From: Candidatus Leptovillus affinis
GTDB lineage: Bacteria; Chloroflexota; Anaerolineae; Promineifilales; Promineifilaceae
Assembly (NCBI GenBank): GCA_016705235.1
Contig: JADIYP010000001.1
Coordinates: forward strand, 186,001-250,000
DNA: 64,000 nucleotides
Reading direction: 5' to 3'
The notes beneath the pieces were generated by a model. It was given only the letters and a program-made list of their open reading frames with translations, had not been told where the DNA came from and ran no database searches. The position numbers and the translations under genes are program-made. Shown in pieces: positions 24,988-33,144 of this stretch. The first letter of the stretch is position 1; the number at the start of each line of letters is the position of its first letter.

Positions 24988-25620
24988 ATGCAATTTGGAT
25001 TGTTTGAAGACCGACCCAATTATTATGCTTCGTTGGATGAATTGATTGACGTGATGATGAAGATGAACGATGACCCGCTGGCGAATGCGGGCACCAATGT
25101 CGTCATCTGCCGAGGCAATCCGAAGGCCAAATTGATGATCATCGGGGAAGCGCCTGGCCCTCAGGAAGATAAAATCGGCAAGCCGTTTGTCGGGCGGGCG
25201 GGGCAGCTATTAGACCAGGTTTTAGAGGCCGCCGGGTTTGATCCAGAGCAGGACGTGTTCATTAGCAATTCCGTTTTTCGGATGCCGCCTGGGGAGAACG
25301 GGGCGAATTTCCGCAAACCCACCACGGAAGAGATTGAGTTTTATAAGCCGTATCTGTTGGAGATCATTCGGCTGGTGGACCCGGCCATCATGCTGTTGAC
25401 GGGCAACGTGGCGACTCAGTCTTTGTTGGGATTAACCGGCATTACAAAATTGAGGGGCGAGTGGCGGGAGTGGAACGGCCGTCTTGTCATGCCCATCTTT
25501 CATCCTTCCTATCTGCTCCGCAACCCCGTCCGCACGCCAGATGGCCCCAAAGCGCTCACCTGGAAAGACATGAAAGAGGTGCGGCGTAAATATGATGGGC
25601 TATTAGCTGCAAGCTATTAG
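24988..25620 (+). CDS. Family 4-like uracil-DNA glycosylase lacking the Fe-S cysteines
   Basis: ATG 24988 follows GGAGG by 6 bases and gives 210 residues. The family 4/5 UDG motifs are present: motif A GEAPGPQEDKIGKPFVGRAG (about 53-72) and motif B HPSYLLRNP with SPK-like PDGPKALTW. Family 4 enzymes carry a [4Fe-4S] cluster bound by four cysteines. Here the N-terminal Cys pair is absent, the KCRPP cysteine is Phe97 (SVFRMPP) and the fourth position is Tyr119 (EIEFYKPYL). The only cysteine is C41. The product is thus probably a cluster-free UDG excising uracil from DNA. The final residues (LLAASY) are encoded by an AGCTATT repeat. Confidence 0.85.
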   Translation: MQFGLFEDRPNYYASLDELIDVMMKMNDDPLANAGTNVVICRGNPKAKLMIIGEAPGPQEDKIGKPFVGRAGQLLDQVLEAAGFDPEQDVFISNSVFRMPPGENGANFRKPTTEEIEFYKPYLLEIIRLVDPAIMLLTGNVATQSLLGLTGITKLRGEWREWNGRLVMPIFHPSYLLRNPVRTPDGPKALTWKDMKEVRRKYDGLLAASY

Positions 25621-25637
25621 CTGCAAGCTACAAGCAA
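25603..25637. repeat. TTAGCTGCAAGC word tract
   Basis: ATTAGCTGCAAGCT repeats overlap the glycosylase 3' end and provide its TAG stop codon. Confidence 0.8.
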
Positions 25638-25655
25638 AGAAGCGGAGGGTGGGAG

Positions 25656-26015
25656 ATGCAGGATTTTCGACAGTTGCAGGTGTGGCAAAAGAGTCATCAG
25701 TTGGTTCTACAGGTTTATGGAATTACACAAGCTTTTCCGGCCAGTGAAGGTTATGGATTGAGCCAGCAGATGCGCCGAGCGAGTGTATCTGTGCCATCGA
25801 ATATCGCTGAGGGCAGCGGGCGTGGGAGCGACAAGGAATTTGCCCATTTTGCGCAGATTGCTATCGGCTCCATTTCAGAATTAGAGTACCAATTGTTGCT
25901 GGCAAAAGATCTCGGCTACTTAAATGCCAGCAGATACCAGGAACTGTCTTTGCAAATCACTGAAGTCAAACGTATGTTAATTGGATTGCGCAAAAAGCTT
26001 AAAGCTAACAGCTAA
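25656..26015 (+). CDS. Four-helix bundle protein (23S rRNA intervening-sequence/bAvd-like family)
   Basis: The 119-residue protein has the family hallmarks: DFRQLQVWQKSHQLVLQVY, then GLSQQMRRASVSVPSNIAEG (the most conserved segment), then EFAHFAQIAIGSISELEYQL. Members form pentameric four-helix barrels related to the accessory protein of diversity-generating retroelements and to proteins encoded in 23S rRNA intervening sequences. Here it is free-standing: no rRNA, reverse transcriptase or variable repeat is nearby. Its function is unknown; nucleic-acid binding is likely. GGAGGGTGGGAG precedes the start. The C-terminus (KANS) is encoded in an AGCTAAC repeat. Confidence 0.88.
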   Translation: MQDFRQLQVWQKSHQLVLQVYGITQAFPASEGYGLSQQMRRASVSVPSNIAEGSGRGSDKEFAHFAQIAIGSISELEYQLLLAKDLGYLNASRYQELSLQITEVKRMLIGLRKKLKANS

Positions 26016-26092
26016 CAGCTTATAGCTAACAGCTTATAGCTAACAGCTTACTAACAGCTTACGACCAACAGCTTATGACCAACAGCTATTCA
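26001..26092. repeat. GCTAACAGCT word tract spanning two gene ends
   Basis: About ten degenerate GCTAACA/GCTTATA words fill the junction. They encode the last codons and stop of the four-helix protein and also the start codon and first residues (MTNSY) of the next gene. Confidence 0.85.
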
Positions 26093-26809
26093 GACAAAGC
26101 CGCCCTGCGCGGCGAACCAGGTTACGTGTGGCGCTCCGGACAAGAGCGGCGGCTGGCGATGATCCGCCGGTGGGTGGATTTGGAAAACGCGGTCATTTTG
26201 GACAACGGCTGCGGGCTGGGCACGTATTTGGCAGCGTTTGCCGCGTATTCGCCGCATCGGTTTGGGCTGGAATTAGAGCATGACCGGGCGCAGGAGGCGC
26301 TGTCCACGGCAACGGCCGTCATCGAAGGCGTGGGCGAAACACTGCCCTTTGCCGACAACTCGTTCGATTTTGTGTTCAGCAACGAGGTGATTGAACATGT
26401 AGCCGACGATGCCGCCTATGCGGCGGAGATGGTGCGGGTGGTAAGGGGAAACGGCCGTATCCTCCTCTTTTGCCCCAACCGCTGGTATCCGGTGGAGCAG
26501 CACGGCATCTACTGGCAGGGCGAATACAAATTCGGCAACAAACCGCTGGTGAATTACCTGCCGGATGTTTGGCGCAACAAACTGGCCCCGCATGTGCGCA
26601 CATACACCAAAGGCGGCCTGATCAAGTTGTTTGATGGATTGGGGGTGACGGTGGTGTATCACGGCCGTATCTTTGGCGGCTACGACAACATCGAACATCG
26701 GCTGCCCAGGCTGGGCAAAAGCATCAAAAAAACCTTGTACGCCGCTGAAAAAACACCCCTGGCCGTCTTGGGTTTATCCCATCTGCTCGTCTTGCAAAAG
26801 CACAAATAA
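26075..26809 (+). CDS. Class I SAM-dependent methyltransferase
   Basis: The 244-residue protein carries the methyltransferase type 11 motifs: VILDNGCGLGTYLAAF (motif I, about 42-57), FGLELEHDRAQEA (acidic II), GVGETLPFADNSFDFVFSNEVIEHV (motifs III-IV) and RVVRGNGRILLFCPNRWYPV. The acceptor is unknown; the YWQGEYKFGNKPLVNYLP segment resembles enzymes acting on lipids or polyketide-like quinones. The start codon lies inside the GCTAACA-type repeat tract with no recognisable ribosome-binding site; a later internal start would remove motif I, so this start is accepted. Confidence 0.85.
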   Translation: MTNSYSDKAALRGEPGYVWRSGQERRLAMIRRWVDLENAVILDNGCGLGTYLAAFAAYSPHRFGLELEHDRAQEALSTATAVIEGVGETLPFADNSFDFVFSNEVIEHVADDAAYAAEMVRVVRGNGRILLFCPNRWYPVEQHGIYWQGEYKFGNKPLVNYLPDVWRNKLAPHVRTYTKGGLIKLFDGLGVTVVYHGRIFGGYDNIEHRLPRLGKSIKKTLYAAEKTPLAVLGLSHLLVLQKHK

Positions 26810-26827
26810 TCCGCAGCCGTTCATGGA

Positions 26828-27520
26828 TTAAGGCTTACGCTTCCTTTTTTGTCGCGTCTGGTAAAAAATGTCGTCCGGGTCCACGCCCTGCTCTAAAAGC
26901 GCCTGCCGTTTGGGCTTCAATGCGCCGGTGGGGCACACGCCCACACATTGGCCGCAAAAAACGCAGGTCGTGTCCATCAGGCCATCGCCCATGAAGGTGC
27001 CGATGGTGGTGAAATAACCCCGATGATCAAAATTGAGCGCGAAGGCAAATTGGGCATCGTTGGCGCAAACCTGCACGCAGCGCCAGCAGTTGATGCACTG
27101 GTTATAGTCGCGCAGGTAGAAGGGGTTGTCGTCGTGGATGGGGGATTCGCGCTGCACCGCGTCGGGGAAGCGGGCGGCGTCGGCGCCGTATTCGGCGATG
27201 AGCGCCAGGATTTCTGGCGCTTCGGCCAGATTGACGGTAGCGGCGAGCATTTCCAGAATGGTGCGACGGCCGTATCGCACAGGTTCGCTGTCTGTCTGCA
27301 CCACCATGCCTTCCGCGCAAGCCGTGACACAGGCGGCAGCCTGGGTGCGCCCACCGGCCTCCACCGAGCAAACGCGGCACAATCCATTGGCGGTGAGATG
27401 TGGGTGGTAGCAGATGACCGGGATGTCGATGCCCAACTGCCGGGCGGCGTCGAGGATGGTGGTCTGGCGGGGAACGGTGATGGAACGGCCGTTAATCGTT
27501 AACGTGACAGTATCGCTCAT
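26828..27520 (-). CDS. HoxU/NuoG-N-like iron-sulfur subunit
   Basis: The 230-residue protein begins with a [2Fe-2S] ferredoxin domain (VICYHPHLTANGLCRVCSVE and a distal Cys). It ends with two [4Fe-4S] motifs (CINCWRCVQVC and CVFCGQCVGVCPTGAL). Between them the His-Cys3 cluster found in NuoG and in the second HoxU of this window is absent: the stretch MLAATVNLAEAPEILALIAEYG has no cysteine. Such proteins carry electrons between a NuoF-like flavoprotein and a catalytic subunit such as formate dehydrogenase or hydrogenase. It follows the NuoE-NuoF fusion by 20 bases as a two-gene operon without a catalytic subunit of its own; the partner may be encoded elsewhere. Confidence 0.88.
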   Translation of the reverse strand: MSDTVTLTINGRSITVPRQTTILDAARQLGIDIPVICYHPHLTANGLCRVCSVEAGGRTQAAACVTACAEGMVVQTDSEPVRYGRRTILEMLAATVNLAEAPEILALIAEYGADAARFPDAVQRESPIHDDNPFYLRDYNQCINCWRCVQVCANDAQFAFALNFDHRGYFTTIGTFMGDGLMDTTCVFCGQCVGVCPTGALKPKRQALLEQGVDPDDIFYQTRQKRKRKP

Positions 27521-27540
27521 AGTTTATCTATCCTCTTCCG

Positions 27541-29280
27541 TTAGCCGACCAGCTCCGGCCATAATTGAATCGCGCTCATAATGGCGGAAGCGGCCGTTTG
27601 CCCCAGACCGCACAAGGATGTTTGGGTCATAGTAAAGCCAATATCCATCAGCGCTGCCCGATCGCCGGGCCGCGGGCCGCCATCGTGCGAAATACGCTGT
27701 AGGATTTCCATTTGCCGCTGCGTGCCGATCTGGCAGGGGAAACACTTGCCGCAGCTCTCGTGGGCAAAAAAGTGGCTGAGTTTATAAAGAATGCGGCGCA
27801 TATCGGCCGTTTCGTCCAGCACCATCACCACGCCAGACCCAATCGGGAAGCCGTGCTGGCGCGCGCCTTCATACGTCAGCGGCGCGTCTAACTGCTCCGG
27901 GCCGATAAACGCGCCCGCCGCGCCGCCAATCAACACCGCCTGAATGTGTTTGCCCGGCCGCACGCCGCCGCCCATCTGAATCAGTTCGCGGATGCTGACG
28001 CCAAAGGGCAGCTCGTACAATCCGGGCCGCTGGATATGACCGCTGAGGCAAAACCATTTGGTCCCGGCCGATTCATCTGTGCCAAAGCGCAGCCATTCGT
28101 CCACGCCAATGCGCGCCACAGTCAGCGCCGCCACCAATGTTTCGACATTGTTGATGGCTGTGGGCTGCTGAAACAGTCCGTTGGTGGTAGGAAAAGGTGG
28201 CTTGATGCGCGGGAAACCGCGTTTGCCTTCGATGGCTTCAAACAGGGCCGTTTCTTCGCCGCAGATGTATGCGCCAGCGCCCAGGCGCACCTCGATGTTG
28301 AAATGAAATCCCTGGCGGCCAAGCATGTTGCGCCCTAAATACCCTTCTTCTTGTGCGCGTTGGACGGCATGGCAGAGGCGCTCGTAGGCGCGGGGATATT
28401 CACCGCGCACAAAAATCCAGCCGTTTTCTGCGCCGACGACGTAGGCGGCCATGCTCATGGCTTCGATCAGGCTGTACGGGTCGCCTTCCAGGATGGCGCG
28501 GTCTTTGAATGTGCCGGGTTCGCTTTCATCGGCATTGGCGACGATGTGTTTTTCGGCCGGCGTGCCGGGCGCGCCGCGGGTAAATTTCCATTTTAAGCCG
28601 ATGGGGAACATGGCCCCGCCGCGTCCTAATATGGCGCTGCTTTCCATGATCTGGATGATTTGTTCGGGCGTGTACTGCATCACCCGCCGCAAGCCGACGT
28701 ACCCATCGTGGGCCAGGTAATCTTTGAAGGAGAGGGGGTCCATTTTGCCGATACGGCCGAGTTTGAGCAGGGGCGTGCCGTAGATTTTAGGCTCGGGTTC
28801 GGGGTGGACGCCAGCCAGAAAATCGGGCACGGCCGTTGCGGTCAGGTCGCCGGCGAGGCGGGTTCCATTCAGGCCGTTGGGGGCGTGTTCGCACATGCCC
28901 AGGCAGGGAACGCGCTCGTAGGTGACACGGCCGTCGGCGCTTGTTTCGCCTGGTTGCAGCCCTAATTCGGCTTCGATGGCCTGAGCGACGGCATCGGCGC
29001 CGCGCAGGGTGCAGGCGATGTCTTCGCACACGCGGACCACGCGCCGGGCCGTCGGCTCGTTGTAGAACATGGCGTAAAACTCGACCACCCCGTGGACATC
29101 GGCCAGAGGGACACGCAGGGTGCGGCTGACGGCTTCCTGAACTTCGCGGGGCAGCCAACCGTAGATGGCCTGGGCTTCATGTAAGAGCGGAAGAAGGGCG
29201 GACCGGGAACGGCCGTAATACCGAACAAGTACAGATTCTAACAGGGTAAGGTCTATTGCGTGGGTTGAGGTTGCTTCCAC
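27541..29280 (-). CDS. NuoE-NuoF fusion, NADH-binding diaphorase subunit
   Basis: The 579-residue protein starts at GTG 29280 behind an AGAGGTGG site. Residues about 1-150 are NuoE-like, with the thioredoxin-fold [2Fe-2S] pattern CEDIAC and CLGMC. The rest is NuoF-like: FMN/NAD site GRGGAMFPIGLKW, NADESEPGTFKDR, GAGAYICGEETAL, and a [4Fe-4S] site ESCGKCFPC with a later SLCGLG. It should oxidise or reduce NAD(H) and pass electrons to the HoxU-like subunit encoded next. Fused E-F proteins are common in formate dehydrogenase and hydrogenase modules. It differs clearly from HoxF at 59120-60781, so it is not a recent duplicate. Confidence 0.92.
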   Translation of the reverse strand: MEATSTHAIDLTLLESVLVRYYGRSRSALLPLLHEAQAIYGWLPREVQEAVSRTLRVPLADVHGVVEFYAMFYNEPTARRVVRVCEDIACTLRGADAVAQAIEAELGLQPGETSADGRVTYERVPCLGMCEHAPNGLNGTRLAGDLTATAVPDFLAGVHPEPEPKIYGTPLLKLGRIGKMDPLSFKDYLAHDGYVGLRRVMQYTPEQIIQIMESSAILGRGGAMFPIGLKWKFTRGAPGTPAEKHIVANADESEPGTFKDRAILEGDPYSLIEAMSMAAYVVGAENGWIFVRGEYPRAYERLCHAVQRAQEEGYLGRNMLGRQGFHFNIEVRLGAGAYICGEETALFEAIEGKRGFPRIKPPFPTTNGLFQQPTAINNVETLVAALTVARIGVDEWLRFGTDESAGTKWFCLSGHIQRPGLYELPFGVSIRELIQMGGGVRPGKHIQAVLIGGAAGAFIGPEQLDAPLTYEGARQHGFPIGSGVVMVLDETADMRRILYKLSHFFAHESCGKCFPCQIGTQRQMEILQRISHDGGPRPGDRAALMDIGFTMTQTSLCGLGQTAASAIMSAIQLWPELVG

Positions 29281-29467
29281 AGGACCACCTCTTTCAACAA
29301 TTCATGTTACGCGGTTCTTCTGCTGGAAACCCTAAGGGTTTTGTTGAATCCGGATCGTTATTCGGAGGTCAAATAAACCCGTAGGGTTTTGAAAACGTAA
29401 CAGCAAAATAATAGTGGGGTAAAACAAATCCCATTGTAGGACATATTCAGGCAAAATCAAACCAGGT
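29281..29467. other. Gene-free spacer with AAACCC/GGGTTT hairpins
   Basis: Two short palindromes (AAACCCTAAGGGTTT near 29328 and AAACCCGTAGGGTTT near 29376) lie between the sensor kinase 3' end and the diaphorase start. They may act as weak terminators for the kinase; promoter elements for the diaphorase operon were not identified. Confidence 0.45.
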
Positions 29468-31894
29468 TCAATCTCGCGGCAGCGGCATTTTGCCGGGGAA
29501 GGAGACATTAAACACAGCCCCGCCATTGGCGCGGTTGAAGACATTGACCCGTCCGTGATGGAGACCGACAATCTCTTGCACCACCCCCAGGCCCAGCCCT
29601 ACGCCCGGAATAGTCGATTGACTGGCATACCGTCCGCGGTAGAAACGCTCAAATAGATGGGGCAAATCCTCTCTGTCGATGCCCACGCCTGTATCTTCTA
29701 CTTGCACATGAACGTTACCAGCCTGGCTGAACGTGCTGACGGTAATGGAGCCTTCGGGCGTGTAGTTGATGGCGTTGAGTAAAAGATTGGTGATGACTCT
29801 GGCCAACTGCGAGCGCTCGCCAAACACCAAAGGCAGATGGGGATCGAGGTCGACGTTTAAGACCAGTTGTTTATCGGTAATTTGTTTTTCGTAGACAGGC
29901 AGCACCTCGCCCACCACATGGTTTAGATCAACCGGCGCGTATTGGGTTTGGCGCAGGTGGCCCATCTGCCGTGACTCATCAAAAATGCTTTCTACAAGTT
30001 GCGTGAGCCGAGTCGTTTCTTGTTTCAGGATTTGGCGATAACGCTCGTGTTTCTCCGGTCTGCCGCGTTCCAACAGGTCCAGATACATATTCATGTTGGT
30101 GATGGGAGTACGCAGTTCATGCGAGATGTCGGAGATGAATTTGGACTTAAGGCGATCCAGTTCGGTCAGGCGTTCGTTGGCTTCGGCCAGACGGTGGGTG
30201 CGTTCGGCGACACGGTCTTCCAGTTGGGCGGCATGAGCGCGTAATTTTTCGTAAAGTCGAGCATTTTCCAGGGCCAGGCTGGCCTGGGCGGCAAATGTTT
30301 GCAGCAGGTCGATGTGGGTTTCGTTGTAATAATTGGACTGCGCTTTGGAGAGGGCGAAAACGGCCGTTGGCTCGCCTTCCACAAAAACCGGCACCCCTAC
30401 CCATGATCGGGTGTGCGAAACCCCTTTGTCGTGCAGCCAACCAGGGTATGTGTATACATCGTCAATGATGAGCGGCTTTTTTGTCTTTAAAATATGGTCC
30501 AGATTGGGTGTGTTATTAATTTCAAAAGCCAGATCGGAAACCTTAGATACTACCGCAGCGCCGTATTTGTCGTAGCCGGTAGAATGGGTGAGACGCGCAT
30601 AATTGCCATGAATCAAGATAATGTTGGCCGCGTCGCAGGAAATGACCCGCACGATCTGATCGATCACCAGCCCCAAAACCTGATCGAAATCCAGGGTAGA
30701 ACTGAGGGCGGCGCCCATTTCCTGCAGGGCTTCCGCTCGTTCTCGTTGGCGGCGTTCGGCTTCATAAAGGCGGGTGTGCAAGATGGCTACGGCGAGCGAA
30801 TTGACAATTTCGTGGGTAATGTCTAGCTGTTTTGGGGCGAACAGCGCCTGATCTGCAACCCCTAGCAGCATGAAACCTACTGTTTTTGCGCCCTGGGGCA
30901 GCAGCGATAGGTTGACATAGGCTTTGACGCCGGCCGCTTGTAGAAGTAGGTCTAATGGGGAACGGCCGTCTCCCACAGCAACTTCCGATACGCAGCCTAT
31001 CTTGCTCAGGCCGGCATATCCCTCAACTTCTTCAAGGGTTAAAGGAAATGGTCTGTCAATTTCTAAACCGATGTCCGGGTGATGGCGCGCGTAAAAGGAT
31101 ACGGCCGTATCCGTCAATGGGTCTGGCATAAAAACGCCCGCCCATACCCAGGGAATAAACCGCTGCAAATACTGCAAAGCCACCTGAATCATGTCTTCCA
31201 GCGGCTGGCGCGCCAAAACGGCCTGATCGATGGCGTGCATCGCTCTCAGCCGCTCGGCAAACTCGCGCAAATCAGCCTCTGCCTGTTTGCGCTGCGTGAC
31301 ATCGAGTTTAATGGCAATGAAGTGGCTGGCCTGCCCAGATTTGTCTAAGACAGGGGTAATGGTTTGTTCTTCGGCATAGAGACGGCCGTCTTTCCTCCGA
31401 TTCATAATTTCCCCATGCCACGACTGCCCGCTGAGGATAGTTCGCCACATATCATTGTAAAATTCAGGCGTGTGCGCCTCAGAGCGAAGGATTCGGGGAT
31501 TTTGGCCGATAACTTCAGCGGCTTCATAACCCGTAAGCGAGGTAAATGCCGGGTTTACCCAGATAATGATCCCGTTTCGGTCGGTAATAACAATGCCATT
31601 CGCCGCAGCTTCCAAAGCTGAACTGCGCAGCCACAGCTGCGTGGCCATATCGCCACGTGTTTCAATTTCTTGTAACAGCGTTTGATGCCATTTATCGGCA
31701 AAATAAAAAGTCGCTGTAAAAACCAAAAAAAATATACCCAGGCTAAACAAAGAGTCGATGAGGGTAACCCAGAGTGACTGGCGCAAAAAATAGATTTTGG
31801 CGGCAGCGACTATCAGCAGCAGCAGTGTGCCGATTAAAATTGTCAGGCGCTTAATTTGGCCAAAATTTTGGGAGCGTGTGCCGATCGTTTTCAT
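29468..31894 (-). CDS. PAS/GAF sensor histidine kinase
   Basis: From ATG 31894 the protein has 808 residues. Two hydrophobic helices near the N-terminus (LTILIGTLLLLIVAAAKIYF and DSLFSLGIFFLVFTATFYF) anchor it in the membrane. A PAS domain with PAC motif follows (about 80-205), then two GAF domains (about 220-385 and 400-555), a coiled coil, HisKA (H box SDISHELRTPITNM) and HATPase_c (N box LLNAINY, G boxes DTGVGI and GVGLGLG). It is a transmembrane or cytoplasmic sensor. No response regulator is adjacent; the nearest is the receiver-only protein at 42227-42604. An alternative start 33 bases earlier is possible. Confidence 0.92.
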   Translation of the reverse strand: MKTIGTRSQNFGQIKRLTILIGTLLLLIVAAAKIYFLRQSLWVTLIDSLFSLGIFFLVFTATFYFADKWHQTLLQEIETRGDMATQLWLRSSALEAAANGIVITDRNGIIIWVNPAFTSLTGYEAAEVIGQNPRILRSEAHTPEFYNDMWRTILSGQSWHGEIMNRRKDGRLYAEEQTITPVLDKSGQASHFIAIKLDVTQRKQAEADLREFAERLRAMHAIDQAVLARQPLEDMIQVALQYLQRFIPWVWAGVFMPDPLTDTAVSFYARHHPDIGLEIDRPFPLTLEEVEGYAGLSKIGCVSEVAVGDGRSPLDLLLQAAGVKAYVNLSLLPQGAKTVGFMLLGVADQALFAPKQLDITHEIVNSLAVAILHTRLYEAERRQRERAEALQEMGAALSSTLDFDQVLGLVIDQIVRVISCDAANIILIHGNYARLTHSTGYDKYGAAVVSKVSDLAFEINNTPNLDHILKTKKPLIIDDVYTYPGWLHDKGVSHTRSWVGVPVFVEGEPTAVFALSKAQSNYYNETHIDLLQTFAAQASLALENARLYEKLRAHAAQLEDRVAERTHRLAEANERLTELDRLKSKFISDISHELRTPITNMNMYLDLLERGRPEKHERYRQILKQETTRLTQLVESIFDESRQMGHLRQTQYAPVDLNHVVGEVLPVYEKQITDKQLVLNVDLDPHLPLVFGERSQLARVITNLLLNAINYTPEGSITVSTFSQAGNVHVQVEDTGVGIDREDLPHLFERFYRGRYASQSTIPGVGLGLGVVQEIVGLHHGRVNVFNRANGGAVFNVSFPGKMPLPRD

Positions 31895-32399
31895 GTTTAT
31901 ATGGAGCCTAAGCGAGTATAAACCCAAGATGCCATTTCAAAGAAGCTGCCTTTTGGCTGTCAGCATGAATAGTTTAGTAGAAAAATCAGGGAGGTAAATA
32001 GAAAATAAGTACCAAAGTACTACTATCTCCAGACCAGACAGCCCATTGTGGGCCAATCCGGCCCATTTGCCGCCAAACTGACAAATGGTAGATTTTTCTT
32101 TATAATGTGACTGTCTTCAGGTATTACAATGCGTAATGGTTCATTAGAAGACGGCCGTTTCAACCACTACCGCACAATATGGAGTTTACAGATGACGTTG
32201 CCAGGCTCAAACTTTCGCACATACAACAAACGCCTCCTAAATGCGCCTGTTCCCGTAAACCGGCAGCGCTTCCTTGCCGCCGATCCTCAAGAGCCTTCCC
32301 CCACCGCATTTCCTCACGATCCACAAACCACCCAGATAAGACATTATACAATCAAATACACTTCCATACCCTTCAACCGCTGACCGGCACTCTGGTTCT
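31895..32399. other. Long intergenic region and opu leader
   Basis: The 500-bp region between the divergent kinase and transporter genes holds an inverted repeat of GGCC-type words near 32041-32070, a strong promoter at 32078-32106 and then about 290 bases of leader before the first transporter gene. An 84-codon open frame (32129-32383) lies in the leader but has no recognisable features. Confidence 0.5.
32078..32106 (+). promoter_or_regulatory. Sigma-70-type promoter for the opu operon
   Basis: CTGACA, a 17-base spacer and a consensus TATAAT. Transcription would start near 32113 and leave a leader of almost 290 bases. Confidence 0.65.
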
Positions 32400-33041
32400 A
32401 TGATCACCCTGCTGTCTGAAACACTCATTTACGCCCAAAGCCACGCGGCCGAGTTTGCCAACGCGCTTGGCGAGCATTTGCTCCTGGTTACAATCTCCCT
32501 GGTTATCAGCATTTCCGCCAGCGTGCCGTTGGGCATTTGGACTTCGCGGTCCCGTGCGGCGGCAACGGCCGTTATCACCACCTTCAATGCGCTGCGGGTT
32601 GTGCCCAGCATTGCCATCTTATTTCTGGCGATACCGGTTTTTGGGCTTTCCAGCACATCGGCCATCATCGCCCTCACCATTCTGGCCTTCCCGCCCATTC
32701 TCATCAATACCGACGCCGCTTACCGCACCATCGAACCGGCTATCCGTGAATCGGCGGCCGGCATGGGGCTGACAAATCGACAAAGCCTGTGGCGCATCGA
32801 GACGCCGCTGGCGCTGCCGGTCATTGTGGCCGGCATCCGCACCGCTACCGTCGAAGTCATCGCCAGCGCCACGTTGGCGGCATTTATTGGGATTGGCGGA
32901 TTAGGCCTCTTTGTTGTGCGCGGTTTTGCCCTGTATGAAATCCCCATCTTGCTGGTGGGCGCTGTGCCGGTAGCCTTGCTGGCTTTGTCGGCCGATCTGC
33001 TTCTGGGCGCATTACAAAATCGCTTGCAGCCGCCTTCCTGA
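32400..33041 (+). CDS. OpuC-type osmoprotectant ABC transporter permease
   Basis: The 213-residue protein has five to six membrane helices and the binding-protein-dependent permease loop (ESAAGMGLTNRQSLWRIETP, about 117-136) that contacts the ATPase. The pattern RVVPSIAILFLAIPVFGLSS is typical of OpuCB/OpuCD and OsmW/OsmY subunits for glycine betaine, carnitine or choline. It is the first gene of a four-gene operon: permease, binding protein, ATPase, permease. It has no clear ribosome-binding site, and the ATG immediately follows the long leader. Confidence 0.92.
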   Translation: MITLLSETLIYAQSHAAEFANALGEHLLLVTISLVISISASVPLGIWTSRSRAAATAVITTFNALRVVPSIAILFLAIPVFGLSSTSAIIALTILAFPPILINTDAAYRTIEPAIRESAAGMGLTNRQSLWRIETPLALPVIVAGIRTATVEVIASATLAAFIGIGGLGLFVVRGFALYEIPILLVGAVPVALLALSADLLLGALQNRLQPPS

Positions 33042-33144
33042 TGGCTTCTCTCTTCGTTTTTTCCAGACTGCGGCAACGGCCGTTCTCTGCTAAAAAGTAC
33101 ATCGTTATTTTATTGAACAATTTGAATTTGCTAGGAGGCAAAAC

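Noticed and set aside
25656..26015. Diversity-generating retroelement
   Set aside because: Only the Avd-like four-helix protein is present; no reverse transcriptase, template repeat or variable repeat is visible.
32129..32383. 84-residue protein in the opu leader
   Set aside because: No ribosome-binding site, atypical composition and no recognisable motif; kept only as a possible leader frame.
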